Assembly: GCA_016932835.1 (NCBI GenBank)
Contig: JAFGCD010000052.1
Span: forward strand, 1-34,645
DNA length: 34,645 nt
Source: Sedimentisphaerales bacterium
GTDB lineage: Bacteria; Planctomycetota; Phycisphaerae; Sedimentisphaerales; Anaerobacaceae
Direction of reading: 5' to 3'
The notes under the pieces are model-generated. The model was given only the letters and a program-made list of their open reading frames with translations, was not told the origin of the DNA and made no database searches. Below, in pieces: positions 1 to 8,401 of this stretch. Position 1 is the stretch's first letter. The number at the start of each line of letters is the position of its first letter. The position numbers and the translations under genes are program-made.

Positions 1-138
1 ACAATCAGACGATTACATGCCATAGGCATCAAACTCAACAATATCATCAATTGTCAAAGGAAACTCTTGTAGCGTTGTAGTACTAGGGAAGAAGGACTGT
101 TTTTGTGATGCCAGCAGACTCAAAACGGGTTTTGCGCG

Positions 139-167
139 TTGACGGATCGAGCTGTTAGGGTTATGGT
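139..167 (+). promoter_or_regulatory. Candidate sigma70 promoter for the threonine aldolase gene
   Basis: TTGACG at 139-144, a 17-base spacer and TATGGT at 162-167 resemble a sigma70 promoter, with a predicted start near 174. The rest of 1-233 shows no convincing gene. A second TTGACA at 200-205 has no -10 at proper distance. Confidence 0.4.
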
Positions 168-233
168 GCGTTTTGATAAGTTGGGGCAGCGTGCGGTTCT
201 TGACATTACTTTTTTCATATTAGGGTGCTATCT

Positions 234-1274
234 ATGAAAATAATCGACCTGCGAAGCGATACGGTTACCCTGCCGACAAGCGAAATGCTCAATGCGATTT
301 GCACCGCCGAGCTTGGCGATGACGTATTCTCCGAAGACCCCACGGTAAATCGGCTGGAGGGGCTGGCCGCCGAGCGAATGGGGAAGGAAGCCGCATTGCT
401 GGTCGTCAGCGGGACCATGGCGAACCTGGTGTGTGTGCTTACGCACTGCCGGCGCGGCGAAGAGGTGATTCTGGGTGACTTGTCGCACACATTTCTTTAT
501 GAGGCGGGCGGCGTGTCGGCCCTCGGCGGCATACACCCGCATACTGTCGGCAATCAAGGCGACGGCACGATGGCTCTGGAAGATATCGAGGCTGCGATTC
601 GGCAGGACAACGTTCACTTTCCGAGAACGCGCTTAATCTGCCTGGAAAACACTCACAATCGATGCGGAGGCGCCCCGCTTACCGTTGAATACAGCGATTC
701 GGTCGCAGCATTAGCCAAGGAGCACGGGCTGCGGCTGCATCTCGACGGTGCTCGCATATTCAATGCAGCGGTGGCTTTGGGCACGGATGTAAAGGAATTG
801 ACGCGCGGCGCCGATTCGGTGGCCTTCTGCCTTTCCAAGGGGCTCTCGGCACCGGTTGGTTCGGTCATCTGCGGCTCACCTGAATTTATCGCCGAGGCGA
901 AACGAACGCGAAAGGTGCTCGGCGGCGGGATGCGCCAGGCGGGGATAATCGCGGCAGCAGGTATCGTGGCGATGGAGGAAATGGTTGACCGACTTGCCGA
1001 GGATCACAAGAATGCGAAACTCCTCGCCGAAGGTATTGCTGAGATTGAAGGCTTGTCGGTTGATGCAGCGAGCGTGCAGACGGATATTGTTTACTTCGAT
1101 GTCACTCCAGGTCGGATTACCGCCGATGAACTTGTCAGGAGAATGAGTGACATGGGGGTGAAGATACTTTGCCTTGGGCCGACAAGATTAAGGGCGGTGA
1201 CACATTACGGAGTCACTTCCGAGGATATTGCAGCTGCCGTCGAAGTGATGAGACGAGCAGTCCGTTCGGCATGA
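234..1274 (+). CDS. ltaE: Low-specificity L-threonine aldolase (PLP-dependent)
   Basis: This cytoplasmic fold-type I PLP enzyme cleaves L-threonine/allo-threonine to glycine and acetaldehyde. The 346-residue protein opens with the family signature IDLRSDTVTLPT (residues 3-14). It has HLDGARIFNAA near 169-179, where Asp171 should contact the pyridine nitrogen, and the Schiff-base lysine Lys202 in SKGLSAPVGS. Length matches bacterial LtaE/GLY1. I chose ATG 234 over the in-frame GTG at 225 because AGGG at 222-225 lies at ribosome-binding distance and the conserved N-terminus begins there. It stands alone with a probable promoter upstream. Annotation as beta-eliminating lyase/aldolase is firm; exact substrate range is not visible from sequence. 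Confidence 0.93.
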   Translation: MKIIDLRSDTVTLPTSEMLNAICTAELGDDVFSEDPTVNRLEGLAAERMGKEAALLVVSGTMANLVCVLTHCRRGEEVILGDLSHTFLYEAGGVSALGGIHPHTVGNQGDGTMALEDIEAAIRQDNVHFPRTRLICLENTHNRCGGAPLTVEYSDSVAALAKEHGLRLHLDGARIFNAAVALGTDVKELTRGADSVAFCLSKGLSAPVGSVICGSPEFIAEAKRTRKVLGGGMRQAGIIAAAGIVAMEEMVDRLAEDHKNAKLLAEGIAEIEGLSVDAASVQTDIVYFDVTPGRITADELVRRMSDMGVKILCLGPTRLRAVTHYGVTSEDIAAAVEVMRRAVRSA

Positions 1275-1276
1275 TC

Positions 1277-1307
1277 CAGCCGGCAATTGTCGAAAGATCG
1301 ACGGCTG
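1277..1307 (+). terminator. Stem-loop just after the threonine aldolase stop
   Basis: CAGCC (1277-1281) can pair with GGCTG (1303-1307) and GTCGA (1289-1293) with TCGAC (1298-1302), leaving a 7-base bulge. A short T-run follows only after about ten bases, so this is a weak terminator or a 3' end stabiliser. Confidence 0.3.
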
Positions 1308-1720
1308 CAAAATCATATTTTTCCTAAGACCGCCGGGGAAAATTTCTTCTGCTCGAATGCTGCCTGCCGGGCATGGTATAGTTGTAAGTTATTGTAAGAT
1401 AAGCACTTGCGATTGCAATGGAGGGTTGTATGCTGTTTTGTCAGGCGGTGTGATAATGTCACTGTTCGGATTCACAAGGCCTGTAAGTAACCGCCAGCAG
1501 AGGAGTTGCGACGGTCTCGAAAAAAGGTTCAAGATTCGCTTTGGGGTACGTCGATTTACCTGTTGTACTTTGGAAACGGGTGGCTCTGAACAATGACCAA
1601 TGCGGCCAAGTTAGTCCGAACCTGTTTTGCCTACTTTGAGATATGCACACAAGTTTGATGGTAATCATGGCATTGCAGCGTAGGGTTAAGTAAAAAAAGG
1701 AAAGAGCCACACAAATAAAC
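1308..1720. other. Gene-poor stretch, possible untranslated transcript
   Basis: No ORF here looks like a protein: the longest plus-strand frame (1357-1596, 79 residues) has no family resemblance, no ribosome binding site and biased composition. A weak promoter-like pair occurs at 1407-1412 (TTGCGA) and 1429-1434 (TATGCT) with a 16-base spacer. A strong terminator follows at 1721, over 440 bases from the nearest upstream gene, which leaves room for a small RNA of about 300 bases. I do not recognise 6S, RNase P, SRP or tmRNA signatures. Confidence 0.3.
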
Positions 1721-1756
1721 GGGAGAGCCATCCCTTCTGGCTCTCCCATTTTTTTT
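1721..1756 (+). terminator. Strong intrinsic terminator, possibly bidirectional
   Basis: GGGAGAGCCA (1721-1730) pairs perfectly with TGGCTCTCCC (1738-1747) around a 7-base loop, followed by A and eight T (1749-1756). On the minus strand the stem is followed by GTTTATTT, so it may also end the convergent nagA transcript. Confidence 0.8.
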
Positions 1757-1844
1757 CATTTGCTTACTTTGCCCAACTTGCCCCATCTTCTCAGATTGTT
1801 TAGATGCAGGTTCGGCTGCCGGGATGTGATGCGAATTATCTGGG

Positions 1845-1868
1845 CCTCGTTTTTTTGACGAGGTTTTT
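1845..1868 (+). terminator. Weak terminator-like hairpin near nagA 3' end
   Basis: CCTCG (1845-1849) pairs with CGAGG (1859-1863), then five T. The stem is only 5 bp and the U-tract faces the plus strand, opposite to nagA, so its role is unclear. Confidence 0.3.
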
Positions 1869-1896
1869 CTGAAATGCTCCTGGTATTGGCGGCAGG

Positions 1897-3051
1897 TTAT
1901 TTTTTGAAGACGATTTTGCCGCCGACAATAGTTGCGTGCACGTTACATTCGGCGTCGAGCAGGACGAGGTCGGCATCTTTTCCGATATTGATAGAGCCTT
2001 TGGTCTCTTGGATTCCCAACAGGCTGGCGGGATTCACTGTGACCATTTTGATTGCGGTTTCAAGCGAACATTTGGTTAAAGTTATGAATCTGCCGAGCAA
2101 TTGACTCAGACCCAGGGCTGTGCCGATGAGCGTGCCGTCTTCATACCTGGCGGTTCCATTTTTTGATTCGTAGTCCAGGCCGTTATAGACGTACTTGCCG
2201 TCGGCAAGGCCTATTGCCTGCATTCCGTCTGTGATTGGAATAGTGCGATCCGGGCCGAGCGTATCGAATGTGAATCTCAGAACGGGAGGCTGTATGTGAA
2301 CGCCGTCGGGGATAATCTGGGCGGTTATGTGTCGGGTTTCGAAGACAGCTATGAGCGGGCCGGGCGAGCGATGGTGAATCGAAGGCATTGCATTGAACAG
2401 GTGGGTCACGTGCGAAATGCCTGCGTCGAAACCTGCGAGCGTTTGTTCGTAGGTGGCATTAGAGTGGCCGAATGAGGCTACGACGTTGGAATCGGCCAGT
2501 TTGCGAATCATCGCAGCGCTTTGAGGCAGTTCGGGGGCGATTGTCATCATCCGAAGGCTGCCCTTCGACATATCCATAATTTGGTTTAGAACGTCGGCGG
2601 ATGGCGGACATGTACAGTCGGGCTGAATCATTCCCCTCTTTTCAAGGGAGATAAATGGGCCTTCGAGGTGGATGCCGAGCAGATTGGCGCCGCCGAGGTC
2701 GCTACCGAGACAGTCGGCGGCGAGGTCTATATGGAGGTTTGGCTTGTCGGGCTTGAAAACAGTCGTGGCGAGAAAGCCGGTGACGCCGAAACGGGCGGAG
2801 GTCCTGGATATTGCCGTTAGAGCGTCGGTCGTGGCATCGAGTACATCGGCGCCGCCTGCGCCCTGAATATGCACATCGATAAAGCCCGGCGCCAGGATGT
2901 GTCCTTGTGCGTCGAGTACGTTTTTGCAGTCGCCCGTGGCGTCAATATCGCCTATCCGGGCTATAATGCCGTCTTCTACGAGTACGTACGTGCCGTGCCC
3001 GTCGCCGGCATCAAACAATCTGCAATTGGTAATCAGAAGCCTGTCTTTCAT
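1897..3051 (-). CDS. nagA: N-acetylglucosamine-6-phosphate deacetylase
   Basis: This amidohydrolase removes the acetyl group from GlcNAc-6-phosphate to give glucosamine-6-phosphate in amino-sugar and cell-wall recycling. The 384-residue length is typical. Visible landmarks are PGFIDVHIQG (55-64), where the second metal-site histidine of the HxH motif is Gln63; GIHLEGPFIS with metal ligand Glu130; His196 in FGHSNAT; His217 in THLFNAM; His252 in PDGVH; and catalytic Asp275 in ITDGM. Single-metal NagA enzymes also lack the full HxH, so activity is expected. The ATG at 3051 has GGAGA at good distance. The gene is monocistronic and divergent from argH; no nagB neighbours it here, although a NagB-like gene lies at 29949. 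Confidence 0.93.
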   Translation of the reverse strand: MKDRLLITNCRLFDAGDGHGTYVLVEDGIIARIGDIDATGDCKNVLDAQGHILAPGFIDVHIQGAGGADVLDATTDALTAISRTSARFGVTGFLATTVFKPDKPNLHIDLAADCLGSDLGGANLLGIHLEGPFISLEKRGMIQPDCTCPPSADVLNQIMDMSKGSLRMMTIAPELPQSAAMIRKLADSNVVASFGHSNATYEQTLAGFDAGISHVTHLFNAMPSIHHRSPGPLIAVFETRHITAQIIPDGVHIQPPVLRFTFDTLGPDRTIPITDGMQAIGLADGKYVYNGLDYESKNGTARYEDGTLIGTALGLSQLLGRFITLTKCSLETAIKMVTVNPASLLGIQETKGSINIGKDADLVLLDAECNVHATIVGGKIVFKK

Positions 3052-3076
3052 GCAAATTCTCCATTAAATTGCCGGA

Positions 3077-3105
3077 ATCATAGTACATTTGAAGTGTTAA
3101 TGCAA
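3077..3105 (-). promoter_or_regulatory. Candidate sigma70 promoter of nagA
   Basis: On the minus strand TTGCAT (3105-3100), a 17-base spacer and TATGAT (3082-3077) precede the nagA start by about 26 bases. It is back-to-back with the argH promoter. Confidence 0.55.
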
Positions 3106-3118
3106 GGTCTTGATGTGC

Positions 3119-3147
3119 TTGACACGGTTGTTGTTGGGGCGTATGAT
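3119..3147 (+). promoter_or_regulatory. Strong sigma70 promoter of argH operon
   Basis: TTGACA (3119-3124) matches the -35 consensus exactly; a 17-base spacer is followed by TATGAT (3142-3147). The start would fall near 3154, giving a leader of about 29 bases with GGAG at 3171-3174 before the ATG. Confidence 0.7.
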
Positions 3148-3182
3148 TCAGAGCGTGGGCACTATATTCTGGAGAAAAGACT

Positions 3183-4571
3183 ATGGGCAATGCTGAAAAG
3201 AGTTGGGAAAAACGGCTGGCCGGCACGCCTGATGCGCTTGCGGTCGGTTTTGTGGAGTCGCTCTCGATAGACACTCGTCTTTACAAGTACGATATTGTCG
3301 GTTCGATTGCGCACGCGCAGATGCTGGCCGAGCGGAAGCTTATTTCCAGAGACGAGATCAGGCAGATAAAGGACGGTCTCATCCAAATCAGCGAGGAGAT
3401 CGCGGCGGGTCGGTTCAGGTTCCGCACCGAGTATGAAGATATTCACATGGCAATCGAGGCCGCTTTGATAGCGAAAATCGGCGAGGCAGGCAAGAAGCTG
3501 CATACCGGGCGCAGCCGAAACGATCAGGTTGCGACCGATATCCGCCTCTGGATGCGGGACGAGATAGAACTGCTCCGGGCCAAAATCACCTGCTTGCAGA
3601 AGGCCTTCGTCAAGCTTGCGGGCAAGTACGCTGGTGCCGTCATGCCCGCTTATACGCACCTGCAGCGCGCCCAGCCTGTGTCTATTGCCTGTTATCTGCT
3701 TAGTTTCGTTGAGCAGCTTGATCGCGATTTCCTTCGGCTGGGCAATTGCAGCGCTCTGCTCGATGTTTCGCCGCTTGGCTGCGGCGCGATTGCCGGCTCG
3801 ACGCTTCCGCTCGACCGCAAGAGTACCGCAAAGCAATTAGGTTTCCACGATATTAGCTATAACAGTCTCGATGCCGTCAGTGACCGTGATTTCTGTGCCG
3901 AATTCATTTTCGATTGTTCGGTCATTGCTGCGCATCTGTCGAGACTGGCCGAGGATTGGATCATATATTCGACCAGCGAATTCGCCTTTGTCCGGATTGA
4001 CGACGCCTATTGCACCTCGTCGAGCATGATGCCGCAGAAGCGCAATCCTGATATGCTGGAGTTGATTCGCGGCAAGGCCGGGCGGATCTATGGCGCGCTG
4101 ACCGGCATGCTGACTATCCTCAAGGCACAGCCTTCCGGTTACAACCGGGATTTGCAGGAGGACAAGGTGCATATCTTCAGCGCTTCGGATACTATCGAGG
4201 CCTGTCTCGATATGGCCCAGGCCATCGTATCGCACGCGAGATTCGATACTAAAAAGATTGCCGCCGGGCTGGACGAGGGCTTTCTCGATGCCACTGCCTT
4301 GGCCGAGTATCTGGTTGGCAAGGGTGTTGCCTTCCGCGAGGCGCACGGCATTGTCGGATCGCTGGTGGCATTCTGCGAGAAGGCGGGCACGAAACTCGCC
4401 GAGATTACCCTTGATGAATTCAGGCGGCATTGCGGCAAGGTCGAGCCGGATGTTTACGACAGTCTCGGCGCCGCCGGCGTTGCAGAGAGGTATGCTACAG
4501 AGGGAGCCGGCGGCATAAGGCAGGGCAAAGACCAGATTGCCTATTGGACAGGCCGGTTGGCGAAGCGATGA
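3183..4571 (+). CDS. argH: Argininosuccinate lyase
   Basis: The enzyme splits argininosuccinate into arginine and fumarate, the last step of arginine synthesis, in the cytoplasm. The 462-residue protein shows [13 protein letters not shown] (107-119), the catalytic-histidine segment YTHLQRAQP (His159) and the fumarase/aspartase superfamily signature [11 protein letters not shown] (280-290) with the catalytic serine loop. Length and motif order are standard. The ATG has GGAG eight bases upstream and a consensus promoter. The stop codon overlaps the ATG of thiL (ATGA), so the two are translationally coupled. No other arginine gene is in the window, suggesting a dispersed pathway. Confidence 0.97.
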   Translation: MGNAEKSWEKRLAGTPDALAVGFVESLSIDTRLYKYDIVGSIAHAQMLAERKLISRDEIRQIKDGLIQISEEIAAGRFRFRTEYEDIHMAIEAALIAKIGEAGKKLHTGRSRNDQVATDIRLWMRDEIELLRAKITCLQKAFVKLAGKYAGAVMPAYTHLQRAQPVSIACYLLSFVEQLDRDFLRLGNCSALLDVSPLGCGAIAGSTLPLDRKSTAKQLGFHDISYNSLDAVSDRDFCAEFIFDCSVIAAHLSRLAEDWIIYSTSEFAFVRIDDAYCTSSSMMPQKRNPDMLELIRGKAGRIYGALTGMLTILKAQPSGYNRDLQEDKVHIFSASDTIEACLDMAQAIVSHARFDTKKIAAGLDEGFLDATALAEYLVGKGVAFREAHGIVGSLVAFCEKAGTKLAEITLDEFRRHCGKVEPDVYDSLGAAGVAERYATEGAGGIRQGKDQIAYWTGRLAKR

Positions 4572-5488
4572 GTGCCGGTGAAGACGAAATTACCGCCTGG
4601 TTTGCTCGTCGGAGCAACTTATCCGCACGGGATTTTCCCATCGGTATCGGCGATGACATGGCGCAGATTCGCTGGGACGCCGATTCGGTCCTTGTCACGA
4701 CGGACATGCTGCTCGACGGCGTGCATTTCGACCTGCGGCAGGCCGGTATCGAACAGGCGGGCTACAAGGCAATGGCAGCGAGCCTGAGCGATTGTGCGGC
4801 GATGGCGAGCCAGCCGGTTGCGGCGGTTGTCTCCACGGCTCTTCCGAAAGGCTTCGGCGAACAAGAGCTCAAGCAGCTTCACGCCGGTATTACACGGGCG
4901 GGCGACAAGTTCGGCTGTGCGCTGGTCGGCGGCGACATTACCGTTTGGAATAGCGATAATCCATTCGCAATAAGCGTGGCGATGCTCAGCAGGCCTGCGG
5001 CGAACCAGCCTGTAACCAGGGCCGGCGCCAAGGCGGGCGATTGCATCTGTGTGACGGGGACGCTGGGCGGGGCCCTTGAGGGAAAGCACCTAAAATTCGA
5101 GCCGCGAGTCAAGGAGGCGATGCAGATTGCGGGGATGGTGACGCTCAATTCGATGATGGATATAAGCGACGGCCTGAGCAGCGATTTACAGCGAATATGC
5201 AGGCGAAGCGGCGTCGGGGCAATAATAGAAGCAGAGTTGGTTCCGATATCCGACCAGGCCCGGAAAAAAGACGATCCGCTCGGTTCGGCGCTGAACGACG
5301 GCGAAGACTTCGAGCTTCTTTTCACCCTGTCGCCGAAGGACTGTGAGAACTTGCTTGAAGGCTGGCATGAGACGGTTGGCGTCACCAGAATTGGAATGAT
5401 AACCGACACAGGGAAAATGCAGATAACAATGCCCGGCGGGCGAGTCACTGACCTGCAAGCCGCCGGATTCGAACATCTTACCGGTTAG
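4568..5488 (+). CDS. thiL: Thiamine-monophosphate kinase
   Basis: ThiL phosphorylates thiamine monophosphate to thiamine diphosphate, using ATP. The 306-residue protein, close to family length, carries the Mg/ATP-binding aspartates in GIGDDMA (Asp29, Asp30), [11 protein letters not shown] (Asp46), SLSDCAAM (Asp75) and GGDIT (Asp123), plus a downstream [12 protein letters not shown] segment. I placed the start at ATG 4568, overlapping the argH stop by four bases, because the family N-terminus begins there. The longer frame opening at 4430 lies wholly inside argH. Coupling to argH is sequence-evident; a functional link between the two pathways is not implied. Confidence 0.95.
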   Translation: MSAGEDEITAWFARRSNLSARDFPIGIGDDMAQIRWDADSVLVTTDMLLDGVHFDLRQAGIEQAGYKAMAASLSDCAAMASQPVAAVVSTALPKGFGEQELKQLHAGITRAGDKFGCALVGGDITVWNSDNPFAISVAMLSRPAANQPVTRAGAKAGDCICVTGTLGGALEGKHLKFEPRVKEAMQIAGMVTLNSMMDISDGLSSDLQRICRRSGVGAIIEAELVPISDQARKKDDPLGSALNDGEDFELLFTLSPKDCENLLEGWHETVGVTRIGMITDTGKMQITMPGGRVTDLQAAGFEHLTG

Positions 5489-5512
5489 GAACCAATACTG
5501 AAGGAGATGTGA

Positions 5513-6937
5513 ATGATGAGATTTCGACTCTTTGTCCATTTTATAGTTCTCTCTGTCGCTGCAATCCCGGCTATGCCTGTCCGCGGCCAGGGTTCGCCCA
5601 TACCTATCGTCAATGAGCAGTGCTATATCAGCGTGCCTTTGAACGGCGACTATGATTTTCAGAAGGTCGGTATCGGCGATCTGGACGGCGACGGGGTTTA
5701 TGAATACGTAATCAAACAACCCAATTTCAACACCGACCCCTATCAACAGCCCGGCTACTGGAAGAAGAGCACGACTACCTATAAGCTGGAAGCGTATCGC
5801 CTGGACGGTACGATGCTGTGGCGATACGATATGGGCTGGTCTATCGAGGCGGGTATCTGGTATTCACCCTGGATAGTCTATGACGTTGACGGCGACGGAA
5901 AGGCCGAGGTGTATTGTAAAGCCGGAGAGGGCGACCCGCGGGATGAGAAAGGCCTTGTGCAGACGGGGCCGGAATACCTGGTGAAGCTCGACGGCCTGAC
6001 AGGCAAGGTCGCGGCCAGGACAAAATGGCTGACCCGCGACGGGTTTTCCGACTACAACTATTACTGCCGAAATTTTCTGACCGTCGCCTATCTCGACGGC
6101 GAGACCCCGTCGCTGATTATGCAGCGAGGGACATACGGAATGATAAAGACCCAGGCGCTGGATAAGGACTTCAAGGAGCTATGGTATTGGCAGGCCCCGC
6201 AGGAAAAGGAGAAGTATCGCGGTCAGGGTTCTCATGGGCTGATTTCCGCCGATGTTGACAACGACGGCCGAGACGAATTGGTCATAGGGGCTGCGGTGCT
6301 CGATGACAACGGAAAGGGCCTCTGGACACTTGGGATGGGACATCCCGACATCTGCTACGTTGCCGATATCGACCCGGATAATCCTGGGCTCGAGGTCTTT
6401 TATGGTTTTGAAACGCGGCAGAATACAGACGGAATCTGCGTAGTTGACGCAAAGACCGGCCGCAAGCTCTGGGCCCACAAAAAACCGTCGCGTCATCTTC
6501 ACGGTCAGGGCATGGCCGCGGATATACTCGCAGATTATCCGGGCATAGAAGTATTCGCAGGCGAGAGAGACCTCAAGGAGCGATGGCTGTACAGCGCCAA
6601 AGGAGAATTGATAAAGTTCAGCGAGACCGGCTCGCTGACGCCGCGGGCGGTATGGTGGGATGCGGACCCTCAGAAGGAGGTGATAATCTCCGGTGCGATT
6701 CGCGACTGGGACGGCGAGGCGATTCAGCCTCTAAAGGGCGTAGTCATAGCAGTGGTCGATTGTCTCGGCGATTATCGTGAGGAGGTTATTACCAGTCTCA
6801 AGGGCGAGATGCGAATTTACACCACGAATATCCCGGCAACGCAGACTCGCCCATCTTTGATGGAGGACCGCCAATACCGTTTGGGCGTCGTTGCACAAAC
6901 GATGGGTTATTACTATCCCGCTCAATTAGGCAAATGA
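5513..6937 (+). CDS. Secreted PL11 rhamnogalacturonan lyase-like protein
   Basis: This resembles the beta-propeller core of polysaccharide lyase family 11 (YesW/YesX type), which cleaves the rhamnogalacturonan I backbone of pectin. An N-terminal hydrophobic signal (about 1-25) implies export. Calcium-loop repeats DLDGDG (56-61), DVDGDG (124-129) and DVDNDG (247-252) recur. The blocks AYLDGETPSLIMQRGTYG and GLGHGD-like GMGHPD (275-280) followed by DIDPDNPGLEVF match PL11 order, and the C-terminus retains the RxxLMxDxQYRLGVxxQ segment. At 474 residues it lacks the N-terminal FnIII-like domain of YesW. SD AAGGAG precedes the ATG. It sits oddly between thiL and tsaE. Whether it is a catalytically active lyase, a hydrolase or a binding protein is uncertain. 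Confidence 0.75.
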   Translation: MMRFRLFVHFIVLSVAAIPAMPVRGQGSPIPIVNEQCYISVPLNGDYDFQKVGIGDLDGDGVYEYVIKQPNFNTDPYQQPGYWKKSTTTYKLEAYRLDGTMLWRYDMGWSIEAGIWYSPWIVYDVDGDGKAEVYCKAGEGDPRDEKGLVQTGPEYLVKLDGLTGKVAARTKWLTRDGFSDYNYYCRNFLTVAYLDGETPSLIMQRGTYGMIKTQALDKDFKELWYWQAPQEKEKYRGQGSHGLISADVDNDGRDELVIGAAVLDDNGKGLWTLGMGHPDICYVADIDPDNPGLEVFYGFETRQNTDGICVVDAKTGRKLWAHKKPSRHLHGQGMAADILADYPGIEVFAGERDLKERWLYSAKGELIKFSETGSLTPRAVWWDADPQKEVIISGAIRDWDGEAIQPLKGVVIAVVDCLGDYREEVITSLKGEMRIYTTNIPATQTRPSLMEDRQYRLGVVAQTMGYYYPAQLGK

Positions 6938-6949
6938 TCATTTCAAGAA

Positions 6950-7417
6950 ATGACTACCGGCAAGATGAGTTCGAATTACGCTACTATTTCAAATTCGCCG
7001 CAGGATACGATTGAACTCGGGCGCAGGATAGGCCGGGCGTTGAAGGGTGGCGAGGTAGTAGCCCTGTCCGGACCTCTGGGCAGCGGCAAGACACACCTTA
7101 TTAAAGGAATAGCTGCCGGCGCCGGGGCCGAAGATTGCGGGCAGGTCAACAGCCCGACCTTCGTATTAGTGAACGAATACACGGGTCGCCTCGATATCTA
7201 TCATATAGACGCTTATCGCCTGAACTCGGTTGCCGAGTTCGAGATGCTCGGATTCGACGATTTCTGCCATGCCGGGTCGGTAGTCCTGATAGAGTGGGCC
7301 GATAAAGTCGAGTCGGCCCTTAGCAACATCGAGTGCATTCGCATAGGGCTTGAACACTGCGGGCGGACGGCAAGAAAGATAAATATAGAAAGCCTCCCCG
7401 ATCATATCAAATTATGA
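6950..7417 (+). CDS. tsaE: tRNA threonylcarbamoyladenosine biosynthesis ATPase TsaE
   Basis: TsaE is the ATPase partner of TsaB/TsaD in making t6A37 of ANN-decoding tRNAs. The 155-residue protein has Walker A GPLGSGKT (41-48), the family block NSPTFVLVNEY, the HIDAYRL segment and the Walker B-like VVLIEWADKV. Length is typical. Two ATGs (6950 and 6965) are possible; neither has a strong ribosome binding site, and the conserved part begins after both. It follows the PL11-like gene by 12 bases and is probably the last gene of the argH operon. tsaB and tsaD are not in the window. Confidence 0.93.
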   Translation: MTTGKMSSNYATISNSPQDTIELGRRIGRALKGGEVVALSGPLGSGKTHLIKGIAAGAGAEDCGQVNSPTFVLVNEYTGRLDIYHIDAYRLNSVAEFEMLGFDDFCHAGSVVLIEWADKVESALSNIECIRIGLEHCGRTARKINIESLPDHIKL

Positions 7418-7480
7418 GAATGGTTTTTTTTCGCCTGTTCGCTGAAACAACCGCCTTTTTCCCGCTGAAAAACGAAGGAG

Positions 7481-7500
7481 AAACCGATACCCGGTTTTTT
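7481..7500 (+). terminator. Probable terminator after tsaE
   Basis: AAACCG (7481-7486) pairs with CGGTTT (7492-7497) around ATACC and runs into further T. The wider region can also pair GGAGAAA (7477-7483) with TTTCTCC (7510-7516), an alternative fold. Confidence 0.35.
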
Positions 7501-7572
7501 CAAGGAGTTTTTCTCCGCAGGAATTTGGGCACTCCTGTCTTGTTTTCTATACTTTCCTTGGACACTCATACG

Positions 7573-7589
7573 GGCCCTTATAAAGGGCC
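7573..7589. repeat. GC-rich palindrome in the pilin upstream region
   Basis: GGCCCTT (7573-7579) and AAGGGCC (7583-7589) form a perfect 7-bp inverted repeat with a 3-base centre. It lies in the 426-base gap between tsaE and the major pseudopilin; it could be an operator or RNA hairpin. The rest of that gap contains no convincing gene. Confidence 0.4.
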
Positions 7590-7743
7590 TTCAGGTGTTC
7601 TCGGACGTGAGGTTTTGGCCCTGTTGCCCCGAGAAATACCCGGATGAGAATATCGAAGTAATTTGTTTTCTGTTTTGTTGCGTTGTTGTGTTTCTATTGG
7701 AGGATCGGGCGTTCACACAAGATTATGTTGGCAGTTAAGTTGA

Positions 7744-7772
7744 GTATCGAACAGGTCGATACACGAATCGTG
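7744..7772. promoter_or_regulatory. Inverted repeats in probable major pseudopilin leader
   Basis: GTATCGA (7744-7750) and TCGATAC (7756-7762) are perfect arms around a 5-base loop. The sequence runs straight into the 11-base near-palindrome CACGAATCGTG (7762-7772) and then an orphan GAGGAGGA (about 7773-7780) with no start codon at translation distance. The block fits an operator or a structured 5' leader. Confidence 0.4.
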
Positions 7773-7843
7773 AGGAGGACTGCCGAGCCGGTTGTTCATC
7801 TCACAAAGTTGAAAATAATTTTTTATCGTAAAGGGGTATGAAA

Positions 7844-8275
7844 ATGAGAGCTAAAAGCGGTTTTACATTGGTGGAAATTCTGATCGTTGTGGTCATTCTC
7901 GGAATTCTGGCGGCTATCGTGATCCCTCAGTTCACCGAGGCAAGCACCGAGGCGAAGACTTCAAGCCTTTGCACGGACCTTCAAACCATGAGGTCGCAGA
8001 TCGAGCTTTACAAGATTCAGCATAACGACAACCTTCCCGGTTCCGGTACGGCTGCGTTTGATGCTGCCTTGACAGGGCAGACTGATATCGCCGGCGCGGC
8101 TGGGACCGATTACGGCCCGTATATGCAGAAGATTCCGACCAATCAGTTCAACGATCTGTCAACGGTGCAGATCGAGGCTGGGACGACTAACCTGGGCGGC
8201 GGCAGCCACGGCTGGCATTTCGATAGCACTACAGGTGATTTCCATGCCGACGACGATGCTCATATAGGTCTCTAA
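7844..8275 (+). CDS. Major pseudopilin, GspG/type IV pilin-like
   Basis: This is a prepilin with the class III signal MRAKSG^FTLVEILIVV: cleavage after Gly6, Phe1 and Glu5 of the mature form, then a continuous hydrophobic helix. The 143-residue size, an EAKTSSLCTDLQTMRSQIELYKIQH helix-like segment near 35-60 and a C-terminal acidic stretch (DDDAH) resembling the GspG calcium loop area support a major pseudopilin. I chose ATG 7844 because AAGGGG at 7831-7836 is 7 bases upstream; the earlier ATG at 7838 is only one base from it. It has its own terminator and so is likely expressed above the rest of the cluster. A prepilin peptidase, absent here, is needed. Confidence 0.88.
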   Translation: MRAKSGFTLVEILIVVVILGILAAIVIPQFTEASTEAKTSSLCTDLQTMRSQIELYKIQHNDNLPGSGTAAFDAALTGQTDIAGAAGTDYGPYMQKIPTNQFNDLSTVQIEAGTTNLGGGSHGWHFDSTTGDFHADDDAHIGL

Positions 8276-8289
8276 AAAGTAGATTAAGC

Positions 8290-8325
8290 TGCGCCGCAGA
8301 TACTCGAACGGGAAGTTGCGGCGCA
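8290..8325 (+). repeat. Long stem-loop after pseudopilin
   Basis: TGCGCCGCA (8290-8298) pairs perfectly with TGCGGCGCA (8317-8325) around 18 bases. With no T-run it is more likely an mRNA 3'-end stabiliser placed before the real terminator. Confidence 0.5.
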
Positions 8326-8347
8326 TGTCTGTGAGAATCGCAGGAAC

Positions 8348-8393
8348 AGGCTGACCATGCCGGCGCAAATGCCATCAGCAGGTCAGCCTTTTT
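8348..8393 (+). terminator. Intrinsic terminator between major and minor pseudopilins
   Basis: AGGCTGACC (8348-8356) pairs perfectly with GGTCAGCCT (8381-8389), and the T-run continues to 8393. It would let the major subunit be made in excess, with read-through supplying the minor subunits downstream. Confidence 0.75.
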
Positions 8394-8401
8394 AATGTTT
8401 G

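Noticed and set aside
1357..1596. 79-residue plus-strand ORF after the threonine aldolase gene
   Set aside because: No ribosome binding site, no family resemblance, and low coding character; counted as non-coding.
1459..1749. 96-residue minus-strand ORF
   Set aside because: Runs across the strong terminator hairpin and shows no recognisable motif.
4430..4567. Extended N-terminus of ThiL
   Set aside because: Lies wholly in argH in another frame; the ATGA-coupled start at 4568 fits the family.
7414..7647. 77-residue ORF overlapping the tsaE stop
   Set aside because: Covers the terminator-like hairpin and the GGCCCTT/AAGGGCC palindrome; composition is not protein-like.
7730..7746. Possible sigma54 site TTGGCAG-N-TTGA before the major pseudopilin
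   Set aside because: The -12 element lacks the essential GC, so it does not meet the consensus.
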